Positions 11,718 through 23,210 of a stretch of 64,000 nt of DNA are shown here, in pieces (the stretch's first letter is position 1; each line of letters opens with the position of its first letter). Location of the stretch: NCBI GenBank assembly GCA_905339275.1, contig CAJPFK010000001.1:620001-684000 (forward strand), given 5' to 3'. The notes under the pieces were generated by a model that was not told where the DNA came from, did no database searches, and saw only the letters and a list, made by a program, of their open reading frames with translations. Source of the DNA: Methylophilaceae bacterium (GTDB taxonomy: Bacteria > Pseudomonadota > Gammaproteobacteria > Burkholderiales > Methylophilaceae). The translations under genes and the position numbers were made by a program.

Positions 11718-14288
11718 ATGCTGACCGCCTACCGAGAACATGTTGCCGAGCGCGCCGCGCAAGGCCTGCCGCCACTTCCGCTGAATGCGGAGCAGACAGC
11801 CGAGCTGGTTGCGCTGCTGAAAAACCCGCCAGCCGGTGAGGCCGGGTTCCTGCTGGAGTTGCTGGAACACCGGGTTCCCGCCGGTGTCGATCAGGCCGCT
11901 TACGTGAAGGCCGCCTTCCTGACGGATGTCGCCCACGCCAATACTGCTTGCGGCCTGCTCTCGCGTGAGAAAGCCGTAGAATTGCTCGGCACCATGCTGG
12001 GCGGCTACAACGTGCAATCGCTGGTCAGCCTGCTGGATGGCGAACTGGCGGAAGAGGCGGTAAAAGCGCTTTCCCATACCATCCTCATGTTCGATGCTTT
12101 CCACGATGTCGCGGAAAAAGTGAAGGCAGGCAATCCGCATGCGCAAAAACTCATGGCATCCTGGGCCAATGCCGAATGGTTCACCAACCGCCCGGCGATG
12201 CCCGCTGAAATCAGGGTCGTGGTGTTCAAGGTGCCGGGTGAGACCAATACCGACGATCTTTCCCCCGCGCAGGAAGCCTGGTCGCGCCCCGATATCCCGC
12301 TGCATGCCAATGCCATGCTGGTGAACAAGATGCCGGATGGCCTGGCAACGATTGCCAGGCTCAAGGAAAAGGGCCTGCCGCTCGCGTACGTCGGCGACGT
12401 GGTCGGCACGGGCTCTTCACGCAAATCCGCGATCAACTCAGTGCAATGGTGGATGGGGGAGGATATTCCGCGTATCCCGAACAAGCGCACGGGCGGCATC
12501 GTGCTCGGCGGCAAGATTGCGCCTATTTTCTTCAATACCGCGGAAGATTCAGGCGCATTGCCGATTCAGTGCGATGTCAGCAGGATGGAAACAGGGGATG
12601 TCATCACCATACGCCCGTTTGAAGGCAAGGTCTTCAGCGAGCAGGGCGACCTCATTTCAAGTTTCGAGCTGGCACCCCTGACCATGCCGGACGAAGTACG
12701 CGCCGGCGGACGCATCCCGCTCATCATCGGCCGCGGCCTGACGACGAATGCGCGCCAGATGCTGGGTTTGCCGCCTTCGGAGCTGTTCATCAAGCCGATA
12801 GCCCCGAAAGACAGCGGCAAGGGTTACACACTGGCGCAAAAAATGGTCGGGCGGGCCTGTGGGCTGCCTGAAAGCACGGGCGTGCGCCCCGGCACCTACT
12901 GCGAACCGAAGATCACGACGGTGGGCTCCCAGGATACGACCGGCGCCATGACGCGCGACGAACTGAAGGAACTCGCCTGCCTGGGCTTCAGCGCAGACCT
13001 CGTCATGCAGAGTTTCTGCCATACCGCGGCCTATCCCAAGCCGGTGGACATCAAGCTGCAACACTCGCTGCCCGAATTCATGTCCAGCCGTGGCGGCGTC
13101 AGCCTGCGCCCTGGCGATGGCGTGATCCATTCCTGGCTGAACCGCATGATCCTGCCGGATACCGTCGGCACCGGCGGTGATTCGCATACGCGATTCCCGA
13201 TCGGCATTTCCTTCCCGGCCGGTTCCGGGCTGGTGGCTTTCGCCGCCGCCATGGGCGCGATGCCGCTCGATATGCCGGAATCCGTGCTGGTGCGCTTCAA
13301 GGGCGAGATGCAGCCCGGCATTACCCTGCGCGACCTGGTCAATGCGATTCCCTATGCGGCGATCCAGAAGGGAGAGCTGACCGTTGGCAAGCAGGGCAAA
13401 AAGAACGTGTTCAACGGCCGTATCCTGGAAATCGAGGGCCTGCCGGACCTCAAGGTGGAACAGGCCTTCGAATTTGCCGATGCCTCTGCCGAGCGTTCCG
13501 CCAATGGATGCACCGTGCGCCTGAACAAGGAACCGATCATCGAGTTCCTGAATTCCAATATCGTGCTCATGCAGAACATGATCGACAACGGCTATCAGGA
13601 TGCACGTACCTTGCAGCGCCGTATCGAGGCGATGGAGGCATGGCTGGCCCAGCCCGAGTTGCTGCAACCCGATGCCGATGCCGAATACGCCTATGTGCTG
13701 GAAATCGACCTCAATGAAATCAGGGAGCCGCTGGTGGCCTGCCCCAACGATCCTGACGATATCAAGCCGCTTTCAGCGGTGGTCGGCGACAAGATCGATG
13801 AAGTGTTCATCGGTTCCTGCATGACCAATATCGGCCATTATCGCGCAGCGGCCAAAGTGCTTGAAGGCTCCGGCGGTATTCCGACCCGCCTCTGGATCGC
13901 GCCGCCCACCCGCATGGACGAGGCGCAACTGCGCGATGAAGGCGTCTATGCGGTATTCGGCGTGGCCGGCGCGCGTACCGAAGTGCCGGGCTGTTCCCTG
14001 TGCATGGGCAACCAGGCAAGGGTGGCGGACCGGGCGACCGTGTTTTCCACCAGCACGCGCAATTTCGACAACCGCATGGGCAAGGATGCCCGCGTGTATC
14101 TCGGCTCCGCGGAGCTGGCTGCGGTATGCGCCAAGCTTGGCAGAATGCCGACGCACGCCGAGTACCTGGCCACGGTTGGAGACAGGCTGAGCAGGAATCC
14201 GGGCGATATCTACCGCTACCTGAATTTTCATCAAATGGCAGAATATGCACCCAAAAAAGTCATCCCGATTGCCGAGGTGGTTTCTTGA
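11718..14288 (+). CDS. acnB: bifunctional aconitate hydratase 2 / 2-methylisocitrate dehydratase
   Basis: Converts citrate to isocitrate in the TCA cycle; AcnB can also act on 2-methylisocitrate. The ATG at 11718 gives 856 residues (865 in E. coli) beginning [13 protein letters not shown], the standard AcnB N-terminus; a Met ten codons earlier is less likely. The N-terminal helical HEAT-like domain (about 1-160) is characteristic of AcnB. The swivelling domain follows (about 170-380), then the catalytic domains. The three [4Fe-4S] ligands are Cys701 ([11 protein letters not shown]), Cys759 and Cys762 (CSLCMGNQ). It stands alone on the plus strand with a candidate promoter just upstream. Confidence 0.97.
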   Translation: MLTAYREHVAERAAQGLPPLPLNAEQTAELVALLKNPPAGEAGFLLELLEHRVPAGVDQAAYVKAAFLTDVAHANTACGLLSREKAVELLGTMLGGYNVQSLVSLLDGELAEEAVKALSHTILMFDAFHDVAEKVKAGNPHAQKLMASWANAEWFTNRPAMPAEIRVVVFKVPGETNTDDLSPAQEAWSRPDIPLHANAMLVNKMPDGLATIARLKEKGLPLAYVGDVVGTGSSRKSAINSVQWWMGEDIPRIPNKRTGGIVLGGKIAPIFFNTAEDSGALPIQCDVSRMETGDVITIRPFEGKVFSEQGDLISSFELAPLTMPDEVRAGGRIPLIIGRGLTTNARQMLGLPPSELFIKPIAPKDSGKGYTLAQKMVGRACGLPESTGVRPGTYCEPKITTVGSQDTTGAMTRDELKELACLGFSADLVMQSFCHTAAYPKPVDIKLQHSLPEFMSSRGGVSLRPGDGVIHSWLNRMILPDTVGTGGDSHTRFPIGISFPAGSGLVAFAAAMGAMPLDMPESVLVRFKGEMQPGITLRDLVNAIPYAAIQKGELTVGKQGKKNVFNGRILEIEGLPDLKVEQAFEFADASAERSANGCTVRLNKEPIIEFLNSNIVLMQNMIDNGYQDARTLQRRIEAMEAWLAQPELLQPDADAEYAYVLEIDLNEIREPLVACPNDPDDIKPLSAVVGDKIDEVFIGSCMTNIGHYRAAAKVLEGSGGIPTRLWIAPPTRMDEAQLRDEGVYAVFGVAGARTEVPGCSLCMGNQARVADRATVFSTSTRNFDNRMGKDARVYLGSAELAAVCAKLGRMPTHAEYLATVGDRLSRNPGDIYRYLNFHQMAEYAPKKVIPIAEVVS

Positions 14289-14422
14289 GTATCAGCCTTC
14301 ATTGCTTGCACAGCTAGATTATGTGGGCTTTGCGTATTACAATCTGAACAAAATGTAGTAGAAAAGGCGCGAAACAATAACCACAAATGCGCACCGGAAT
14401 GCTGGCCCACTATTGGTTAAAC

Positions 14423-15265
14423 ATGAATCCTAATAATTCAAAGCGCACTATCTTTTATATCTCCGATAGCACGGGCATTACTGTTGAAGCTTTGGGGTTA
14501 TGCCTTTTGTCGCACTTCGACGGCTTTACCTGCAAGCAGGTGCGCATGCCCTTTATCGACAGTGTGGAAAAAGCCAAGGAAGCCATTGAGATCATCAATG
14601 CGACCCAGGAGCAGGATAGCGCTCGCGCGATTCTTTGCATGACCATCGTCAGCCCGACGATTCGTGCATTGTTCCACCTGACCGGCGGCCTTTGCCTGGA
14701 TATGTTCGGCACTTTCGTCAATCCGCTCTCCAGCGAGCTGGGCATGCCGGCCAACGAAACGATTGGCATGTCGCGTCGCGTCGTCGGTGCGGAATACCGC
14801 AACCGCATCGAGGCCATCAATTTTACGCTGGCCCACGACGACGGCATCACCGAAGCCGGGTTGAAGGATGCCGATGTCATCCTGGTAGGCGTGTCGCGCA
14901 GCGGCAAAACGCCGACCAGCCTGTATCTGGCGATGCAATACGGCATCCGTGCCGCCAATTACCCGATTATTCCGGAAGATCTGGAACGCAATGAGCTGCC
15001 CGGCACGCTGGTGGATCACAGGGACAAGATTTTCGGCCTGACGATTGACCCGGAACGGCTGCACAAGATACGCAACGAGCGCCGTCCGAACAGCCGCTAT
15101 GCCGAACTTGCCAATTGCCGGCAGGAAATCAAGGATGCCGAGGCGCTGATGCAGCGGGAGGGCATCAACATGATGGACTCGACCTCGCGCTCGGTGGAGG
15201 AAATATCGTCATTGATTATGCAGCAGCTAAGTTTTCGAGCTGCCAAAAAAATGCTGGTGAGCTGA
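14423..15265 (+). CDS. ppsR: PEP synthase regulatory protein (kinase/pyrophosphorylase)
   Basis: A bifunctional enzyme that inactivates PEP synthase by ADP-dependent phosphorylation and reactivates it by Pi-dependent dephosphorylation. It has the DUF299/PSRP N-terminus (FYISDSTGITVEALG) and the P-loop GVSRSGKT at residues 156-163. The ATG at 14423 gives 280 residues, matching the family (277 in E. coli). An in-frame ATG at 14387 would add 12 residues without family support. The target gene, ppsA, follows 114 bp downstream on the same strand. Confidence 0.95.
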   Translation: MNPNNSKRTIFYISDSTGITVEALGLCLLSHFDGFTCKQVRMPFIDSVEKAKEAIEIINATQEQDSARAILCMTIVSPTIRALFHLTGGLCLDMFGTFVNPLSSELGMPANETIGMSRRVVGAEYRNRIEAINFTLAHDDGITEAGLKDADVILVGVSRSGKTPTSLYLAMQYGIRAANYPIIPEDLERNELPGTLVDHRDKIFGLTIDPERLHKIRNERRPNSRYAELANCRQEIKDAEALMQREGINMMDSTSRSVEEISSLIMQQLSFRAAKKMLVS

Positions 15266-15379
15266 TTATCAATCTTTAAGATCAGAACAGTATTCCCCAG
15301 GTTTTTTGTCAGTCAGAAAGCATCGGTTAATAAAACTGGGTAAGTGGTCAAAATATAACTATTTCATGAGGAAAATGGT

Positions 15380-17746
15380 ATGCAAGCCTATGTAATCCCG
15401 TTAGAACAGCTCGGTATGCATGATGTCGACCGGGTGGGCGGAAAGAACGCGTCGCTCGGCGAAATGATCAGCAACCTTGCCGCAAGTGATGTGCGCGTTC
15501 CGGGAGGGTTTGCAACCACTGCCGAAGCCTATCGCGACTTTCTTGCCCATGAAGGCCTGGAAGCCAGAATCAAGGCCACGCTTGCCACGCTGAATGTGGA
15601 TGATGTGGTTGCGCTGGCCAAAACCGGCGAGCAGATACGTAGCTGGATCGTCGATGCGCCGCTACCGGCCAGGCTGGAAACCGAGATTCGTGAACATTAT
15701 GCCAGGCTTGCAACGGACAGCGATGCCAGTTTCGCCGTGCGCTCCTCGGCTACCGCGGAAGACATGCCCGATGCTTCGTTCGCCGGCCAGCAGGAAACCT
15801 TCCTCAATATCCATGGCATCGAAAACATCTTGCATGCGATCAAGGAAGTATTCGCTTCGCTGTATAACGACCGCGCGATTTCCTACCGCGTGCACTCAGG
15901 CTACAACAACATTGAAGTCGCGCTTTCCGCCGGTGTCCAGCGCATGGTGCGTTCCGACCTGGGGGCATCCGGCGTCATGTTCACGCTGGATACCGAATCC
16001 GGTTTCCGCGACGTGGTGTTCATCACCTCGTCCTACGGCCTGGGCGAGATGGTGGTGCAGGGTGCGGTGAACCCGGATGAGTTCTATGTGCACAAGCCGC
16101 AGCTTGAGGCTGGTTTCCCGGCCTTGATCCGCCGTGGCCTCGGCTCCAAGCAGCAACGCATGGTATTCAATACCGAGCGTTCCGCCGGCCGTTCCGTCAA
16201 GATCGAGGAAACGACCGCAACCGAGCGCAACCAGTTTTCCCTGACCGATGCGGAAGTGCTGGAACTTGCCCGCCATGCGATGGCGATCGAGAAGCACTAT
16301 GGTTGCCCGATGGACATCGAGTGGGGCAAGGATGGCCTGGACGGCAAGCTCTACGTCGTGCAGGCACGCCCGGAGACCGTGAAATCCCGTGCTGAAGACA
16401 AGGCAATTGAAAAGTTTAACCTGAAAAAACGCGGTACCGTGCTGTCTGAAGGCCGTGCCATTGGACAGAAAATCGGCATCGGCCCGGTGCGTATCGTCGA
16501 CAGTGCCAACGACATGCATCTGGTCAAGGCCGGCGATGTGCTGGTGACCGATATGACGGACCCGAACTGGGAACCTGTGATGAAAAAAGCCGCGGCGATT
16601 GTCACCAACCGCGGCGGCCGTACCTGTCATGCCGCGATCATCGCGCGCGAGCTCGGCATTCCTGCGATTGTCGGTTGCGGCGATGCGACCAGCGTACTGA
16701 CTGAAGATGAAGTCGTCACTGCATCCTGTGCGGAAGGCGATACCGGTTATGTCTACCAGGGTGAACTGCCGTACGAGAAAACCGTGCAGGAGCGCCAGAC
16801 ATTGCCGCAAATCCCGGTGAAACTGATGCTGAACGTGGGTAATCCATCACTGGCGTTCGAGTTCGCCCAGTTGCCGTCTGCGGGTGTTGGCCTGGCCCGG
16901 CTGGAATTCATCATCAACAACCTGATCGGCATCCACCCCAAGGCCATTCTGCGTTTCGACCAGGTGCCGCACGAGCTGCATGATTCCGTGGCGGAACGTA
17001 CGCGCGGCTATGCCGACCCCAAAACCTTTTATATCGAGAAAATTACCGAAGGCGTATCGACGCTGGCAGCTGCATTCTGGCCCAACAAGGTGATCGTTCG
17101 CTTGTCCGACTTCAAGTCCAATGAATACCGCAAACTGATCGGCGGCGACCTGTTCGAGCCGATCGAGGAAAACCCGATGCTTGGGTTCCGTGGCGCAGCG
17201 CGTTACATTGCCAAGGATTTCAGGGATTGCTTCGCGCTCGAATGCGTGGCGATGAAGAAAGCGCGCGATGAGCTGGGATATACCAATATCGAACTGATGG
17301 TGCCGTTCGTGCGCACCACGCAGGAAGCAGCGGAAGTCATCAAACTGCTGGAAGAGCATGGCCTCAAGCGCGGCGAAAACGGCCTGCGCCTGATCATGAT
17401 GTGCGAGATTCCTTCCAATGCCCTGCTGGCGGAAGAGTTCCTCGAATATTTCGATGGCTTCTCCATCGGCTCTAACGACCTGACGCAACTGAGCCTTGGT
17501 CTGGACCGTGATTCCAGCCTGGTGGCAAACAGCTTCGACGAGCGCGACCCGGCCGTGAAGAAACTGCTGTCCATGGCGATCAAGACCTGCAACAGCAAGG
17601 GCAAGTATGTCGGCATTTGCGGCCAGGGGCCGTCCGATCACGTGGACTTTGCCGAGTGGCTGATGGCAGAGGGTATCCAGACCATGTCGCTGAACCCCGA
17701 TACCCTGCTTGAAACCTGGAACACGCTGGCAAAGGTCGTCAAGTAA
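15380..17746 (+). CDS. ppsA: phosphoenolpyruvate synthase
   Basis: Makes phosphoenolpyruvate from pyruvate and ATP (yielding AMP and Pi), a gluconeogenic step. At 788 residues it matches the family. Domain order: N-terminal ATP-grasp nucleotide-binding domain (about 15-340), a swivelling phosphohistidine domain with catalytic His417 in [15 protein letters not shown], and a C-terminal TIM-barrel PEP/pyruvate domain (about 470-788) with the catalytic cysteine region [10 protein letters not shown] strong Shine-Dalgarno (GAGGAAA) precedes the ATG. Activity is expected to be set by PpsR, encoded upstream; a strong terminator follows. Confidence 0.97.
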   Translation: MQAYVIPLEQLGMHDVDRVGGKNASLGEMISNLAASDVRVPGGFATTAEAYRDFLAHEGLEARIKATLATLNVDDVVALAKTGEQIRSWIVDAPLPARLETEIREHYARLATDSDASFAVRSSATAEDMPDASFAGQQETFLNIHGIENILHAIKEVFASLYNDRAISYRVHSGYNNIEVALSAGVQRMVRSDLGASGVMFTLDTESGFRDVVFITSSYGLGEMVVQGAVNPDEFYVHKPQLEAGFPALIRRGLGSKQQRMVFNTERSAGRSVKIEETTATERNQFSLTDAEVLELARHAMAIEKHYGCPMDIEWGKDGLDGKLYVVQARPETVKSRAEDKAIEKFNLKKRGTVLSEGRAIGQKIGIGPVRIVDSANDMHLVKAGDVLVTDMTDPNWEPVMKKAAAIVTNRGGRTCHAAIIARELGIPAIVGCGDATSVLTEDEVVTASCAEGDTGYVYQGELPYEKTVQERQTLPQIPVKLMLNVGNPSLAFEFAQLPSAGVGLARLEFIINNLIGIHPKAILRFDQVPHELHDSVAERTRGYADPKTFYIEKITEGVSTLAAAFWPNKVIVRLSDFKSNEYRKLIGGDLFEPIEENPMLGFRGAARYIAKDFRDCFALECVAMKKARDELGYTNIELMVPFVRTTQEAAEVIKLLEEHGLKRGENGLRLIMMCEIPSNALLAEEFLEYFDGFSIGSNDLTQLSLGLDRDSSLVANSFDERDPAVKKLLSMAIKTCNSKGKYVGICGQGPSDHVDFAEWLMAEGIQTMSLNPDTLLETWNTLAKVVK

Positions 17747-17762
17747 CCTGACTTGAGTATTT

Positions 17763-17808
17763 GCAAAAAGCCCATTTCACCGGTCAAACAGGTAAATGGG
17801 CTTTTTGC
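17763..17808 (+). terminator. rho-independent terminator after ppsA
   Basis: A perfect 15-bp inverted repeat, gcaaaaagcccattt at 17763-17777 paired with 17794-17808, with a 16-base loop and T-runs in both directions. It lies 17 bp after the ppsA stop and before acs. Confidence 0.9.
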
Positions 17809-17885
17809 TATTGCAGCCCGCAAATTTCATCACTGGCTGAATTCAAGATAATGATTGAATGTGGAGAGAGAGGGAAGTATCCGTC

Positions 17886-19862
<1,977 letters not shown>

Positions 19863-19865
19863 GTT

Positions 19866-21377
19866 GTGACGCTGATCAAAAGCGAGGACCTGGTTGCGAG
19901 CATCGCGGATGCCCTGCAATTCATGTCCTACTATCACCCGGTCGATTTCATTCAGGCATTGGGTGAGGCTTATGAAAAGGAGCAGTCGCCCGCGGCAAAG
20001 GATGCGATTGCCCAGATTCTGACCAACTCGCGCATGTGCGCCGAAGGCAAACGGCCGATCTGCCAGGACACGGGCATCGTCGTTGTTTTCCTCGATGTGG
20101 GAACCGATGTCCGCTGGGAGCCGGGCGCCGATATCGAAGCGCTGGTCAACGAAGGCGTGCGCCGCGCCTACACGCTGCCGGAAAATCCTTTACGCGCATC
20201 TATCGTGGCCGACCCCGCAGGCCGCCGGAAAAACACCTTCGACAATACCCCGGCCGTGACGCATATACGGCTGGTGCCCGGCAACAAGGTCGAAGTCAAG
20301 CTGGCCGCCAAGGGTGGCGGTTCCGAGAACAAGGCGCAACTCGCCATGCTCAACCCCTCCGACGATATCGTCGATTGGGTGCTGGCGCAGGTCAGTGAAA
20401 TGGGCGCGGGCTGGTGCCCGCCCGGCGTGCTCGGCATCGGCATCGGCGGCACGGCGGAAAAAGCCGTGCTGCTGGCAAAGGAATCCCTGATGCAGCCCAT
20501 CGACATGGCCGCCCTCAAGTTGAAGGGTCCGGCTAACCGGCTGGAAGAACTGCGTCTGGAAATCCACGATAAGGTAAACCGGCTGGGAATAGGTGCCCAA
20601 GGCCTGGGTGGCCTGACAACAGTGCTGGATGTGAAAATTCTCGACTACCCCACTCACGCAGCATCGCTGCCGGTTGCTGTTATTCCCAATTGCGCCGCCA
20701 CGCGGCATGCGCATTTCACACTCGATGGCAGCGGTGCGGCTTATCAGACGCCTCCCAGCCTTGCCGATTGGCCGCAGGTTTCATGGCAGCCAGACCCGCA
20801 ATCCAGACATGTTGATCTCGATACCCTGATTGCTCAGGATATCGAAAACTGGCAACCGGGCGAAACCCTGCTGCTGAGCGGAAAACTGCTGACCGGCCGC
20901 GATGCAGCGCACAGGCGCATTGCAGAGCTACTGGCAAAAGGCGAGCCTCTGCCGGAAGGTGTCGATTTCACAAACCGCTTCATCTACTACGTTGGCCCGG
21001 TTGACCCCGTGCGTAACGAAGCGGTCGGCCCCGCAGGGCCAACTACAGCAACCAGAATGGACAAATTCACCGAAACCATGCTGGCCAATACCGGCCTGCT
21101 AGGCATGATAGGCAAGGCAGAACGCGGCGAAGCCACGATCGAATCCATACGCCGCCATCGTTCTGTGTACCTGATCGCAGTAGGCGGCGCAGCCTACCTC
21201 GTCGCTAGGTCGGTCAAATCCGCCCGCGTGGTGGCCTTTGCCGATCTCGGTATGGAAGCGATCTACGAGTTCGAGGTGAAGGAAATGCCGGTTACGGTGG
21301 CCGTAGATGTCAACGGCAGCTCAATTCATGAAACCGGGCCTACCGAGTGGCGCGGTATTTTGATACGCGCAGAATAA
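19866..21377 (+). CDS. class I (iron-sulfur) fumarate hydratase
   Basis: Interconverts fumarate and malate. The 503-residue protein contains both domains of class I fumarase in one chain: the alpha part (about 1-290), with the first cluster-ligand motif PICQDTG near residue 66 and GIGIGGTAEKA, and the beta part (about 310-503), with TGRDAAHRRI and GPTTATRMD. It starts with GTG three bases after the acs stop, so expression depends on acs translation. It is shorter than E. coli FumA (548), as is common in single-chain homologues. Confidence 0.93.
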   Translation: MTLIKSEDLVASIADALQFMSYYHPVDFIQALGEAYEKEQSPAAKDAIAQILTNSRMCAEGKRPICQDTGIVVVFLDVGTDVRWEPGADIEALVNEGVRRAYTLPENPLRASIVADPAGRRKNTFDNTPAVTHIRLVPGNKVEVKLAAKGGGSENKAQLAMLNPSDDIVDWVLAQVSEMGAGWCPPGVLGIGIGGTAEKAVLLAKESLMQPIDMAALKLKGPANRLEELRLEIHDKVNRLGIGAQGLGGLTTVLDVKILDYPTHAASLPVAVIPNCAATRHAHFTLDGSGAAYQTPPSLADWPQVSWQPDPQSRHVDLDTLIAQDIENWQPGETLLLSGKLLTGRDAAHRRIAELLAKGEPLPEGVDFTNRFIYYVGPVDPVRNEAVGPAGPTTATRMDKFTETMLANTGLLGMIGKAERGEATIESIRRHRSVYLIAVGGAAYLVARSVKSARVVAFADLGMEAIYEFEVKEMPVTVAVDVNGSSIHETGPTEWRGILIRAE

Positions 21378-21648
21378 TCGTTTAATCTGATTATATAAGC
21401 TTGCGCGGTGTGGATGCTGTAGTGCCTGTGAGGTGTTTTATCTGGCTGATTGAGCAGCAGCACCTGATGCATGCATCATTCTTAACTTCAGGCAGTATAA
21501 AAGAATTTATCATGAGGCATTGACCCTATAAATAACGCCCCATATTATTTTGCTAACCCAATGAGATACATGAGCAATGAAAATTTTTAGGCTCTATTTA
21601 TTTCACTGCCGTTTTGGGACGGCTACTTATTAGTTAGGACTTTGAAGC
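21378..21648. other. AT-rich intergenic stretch at the left end of the cassette cluster
   Basis: No gene or convincing promoter was found in these 271 bases, which are more AT-rich than the flanks. At 21633-21640 lies gttaggac, 9 bases before the next ATG, resembling the GTTRRRY recombination core (last position mismatched). No integrase gene or palindromic attC arm accompanies it, so it could be a degraded attI or attC or chance. Confidence 0.35.
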
Positions 21649-22026
21649 ATGGCTATCACTCTCATTACCTACGACAACCCGCCGACACGGTTTGCAGCAA
21701 CTAAGATTGGCGTTACCGTACCGGACGGTCGCTTCTTCCTTGACTTCACACGCAGCCTTGAAGTCATCAGATGGTTCGGTATCAGGAATCGTTTTATCGG
21801 CCCGGCCATCGCCCTGTTCATCCCTGTAGTGCATGAGGGCGAAAAGTCGGGTGGCTATGTTGTCGGTGTAAGCGCGGGTGATCCTTACTTTCAAGACCTT
21901 CGCAAACTATGGAAGGTACGCTTCCCTTCGCCTCCATTTGAGGTTTCTCAAGAAGCAGATGGTCTCAAGATCATTGCTGATTTTGCGACCCAGTTTCCAG
22001 AGGACAGCCAAACGTCAAATGCGTAA
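21649..22026 (+). CDS. hypothetical protein, first cassette-type gene
   Basis: A 125-residue protein I do not recognise. It begins MAITLITYDNPPTRFAATK and has no obvious signal peptide; a hydrophobic stretch (IGPAIALFIPVV, about 50-61) may be buried core rather than a membrane segment. It is followed 12 bases after its stop by an attC-like site, and its ATG lies 9 bases after a GTTAGGA sequence, the usual compact layout of integron cassette genes. Codon use is less GC-rich than the neighbouring core genes, fitting horizontal origin. Confidence 0.6.
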   Translation: MAITLITYDNPPTRFAATKIGVTVPDGRFFLDFTRSLEVIRWFGIRNRFIGPAIALFIPVVHEGEKSGGYVVGVSAGDPYFQDLRKLWKVRFPSPPFEVSQEADGLKIIADFATQFPEDSQTSNA

Positions 22027-22038
22027 TAGGCCGTCAAG

Positions 22039-22110
22039 TCTTAACCCGCCGCTCCAGAGGGACGCTCCGCCGGCAGGCCGGCTCCGCATCCCTAAGCTAG
22101 CACGTTAGGC
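22039..22110 (+). other. attC-like integron recombination site 1
   Basis: A 72-bp imperfect palindrome between two cassette genes. The right core GTTAGGC (22104-22110) fits GTTRRRY exactly. The left core TCTTAAC (22039-22045) fits RYYYAAC except at its first base. The inner arms agggacgc-tcc-gccgg and ccgg-ctc-cgcatccct pair across the centre with few mismatches, the form expected of a folded attC bottom strand. Confidence 0.72.
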
Positions 22111-22119
22111 CTGAACACT

Positions 22120-22626
22120 ATGAACCGGCTACTTGCTTTCTATTACGGTGGTTATCCTGACGACCGAGGTAGGTTTCTCGCCGAAATCACTCGGCAAGAT
22201 GATCTGTGGTTGGAAGTCACGCATGACTATATTCAGTGGCTCTTCCCTCTCAGTGAGATCAGTAAAGTAATGCCCTCTGCTCCGCTCGTGAATAAGGAAG
22301 TACTGGAGGCCTTTCACCATGATGAGTTACTTCGAAGGCATTTACTGGCCAGTTTTATACGTATGCTGAGCTTCTATGGCCTAATTCTGCGCAATGGTGA
22401 AATAGAGAAAGGGCTGAACTGGGCAGAGAGAAAAGGCAATTGGTTCACTGAAGGAACTCACAATGATCTTCGGATTACCCGAATGCTGAAGTGTCTTTCT
22501 ATCCTTGGGCTACGCCATGAGGCCAATCAATTTCTGGTGTGCCTGGAGAAACTGCGAACGTCTGAACCTGATTGCGGGGTTTCCGAAACTGCTTACCAGT
22601 ATTGGCGCGATGCACTTCGTGATTAA
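22120..22626 (+). CDS. OGFr-domain (opioid growth factor receptor-related) protein
   Basis: A 168-residue soluble protein whose N-terminal half carries the conserved OGFr region: FYYGGYPDDRGR (about 7-18), LEVTHDYIQWLFPL (about 31-44) and a following S.....AP motif. The domain is named after a vertebrate receptor, but bacterial members have no known function. It lies neatly between two attC-like sites, with its ATG 9 bases after GTTAGGC and its stop 3 bases before GCCCAAC, and no promoter of its own, so it is a mobile gene cassette. Confidence 0.75.
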   Translation: MNRLLAFYYGGYPDDRGRFLAEITRQDDLWLEVTHDYIQWLFPLSEISKVMPSAPLVNKEVLEAFHHDELLRRHLLASFIRMLSFYGLILRNGEIEKGLNWAERKGNWFTEGTHNDLRITRMLKCLSILGLRHEANQFLVCLEKLRTSEPDCGVSETAYQYWRDALRD

Positions 22627-22629
22627 CCT

Positions 22630-22702
22630 GCCCAACAAATCATTCCAGCGGACCGTCAAAAAGCGCAGCTTTTTGACGGTCCGCTGAATTTCAACGTTAG
22701 GC
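22630..22702 (+). other. attC integron recombination site 2 (canonical)
   Basis: A 73-bp site with both cores matching consensus: GCCCAAC (22630-22636, RYYYAAC) and GTTAGGC (22696-22702, GTTRRRY). Between them is a perfect 19-bp inverted repeat, cagcggaccgtcaaaaagc paired with its complement around a 3-base loop. This is the clearest recombination site in the cluster. Confidence 0.88.
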
Positions 22703-22709
22703 GTCATCC

Positions 22710-23171
22710 ATGACCTTCAATCTTCTGGCTGCTCTTCCAATCATTCTTCCTAAAGCCGTCGCATGGGCCGAGGAACAGTCAGCGTTGATTGCGCAGAATG
22801 GGCAGCCCCTCGACGTTTCACTCGTCGGCATCGCGCAACGAGTTGGTGTTTCCCGCCCTGATCAAATTCGAATACTTGAAGTTCCGCAGCTGCCTTTACC
22901 CGGCGACCCAGAGCTAAGGCAAGCAGCTCTTAGCACAGGCCTCCTCGGCCCAGGGATGGTTGGCCTCACACTTGGCTACAGCATCTACATCTGTCACGGC
23001 CACGGTACGGTCAGGCTCCTGTCCCATGAATTTAGGCATGTCTACCAATATGAATCTGCTGGGTCTATAGCTTCGTTTCTGCCCGTTTACCTTGGCCAGA
23101 TTGCAACCGTTGGCTATCAAAGGGCGCCATTGGAGGTTGATGCTCGTGCTCACGAAATCCATCACGCCTAA
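22710..23171 (+). CDS. HExxH-motif putative metalloprotease, cassette gene
   Basis: A 153-residue protein. Residues about 107-111 read HEFRH in the context LLSHEFRHVYQYE, a zincin HExxH motif, with a candidate third ligand glutamate 33 residues on in LEVDARAHE, the spacing of gluzincins. No propeptide domain is seen; the N-terminal 15 residues are mildly hydrophobic. The ATG is 7 bases after attC site 2, and the stop codon lies inside the left core (GCCTAAC) of the next attC, typical of cassette genes. Proteolysis is inferred from the motif only. Confidence 0.65.
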   Translation: MTFNLLAALPIILPKAVAWAEEQSALIAQNGQPLDVSLVGIAQRVGVSRPDQIRILEVPQLPLPGDPELRQAALSTGLLGPGMVGLTLGYSIYICHGHGTVRLLSHEFRHVYQYESAGSIASFLPVYLGQIATVGYQRAPLEVDARAHEIHHA

Positions 23172-23210
23172 CATCTCAGTCGAGCGAACCGTCTGCAAGC
23201 TGTGCTTGCA
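23166..23210 (+). other. truncated attC-like site 3
   Basis: The left core GCCTAAC (23166-23172) matches RYYYAAC, and an arm follows up to a small perfect hairpin TGCAAGC-tgt-GCTTGCA (23194-23210). The returning arm that should read gacggttcgct and a GTTRRRY core are missing, so the site appears cut just after its centre and joined to unrelated DNA. Confidence 0.6.

Noticed and set aside
21540..21640. Possible attI site with gctaaccc and gttaggac
   Set aside because: The right core misses the final pyrimidine, there is no integrase gene or paired arm, and the sequence between is not palindromic. Kept only as a note.
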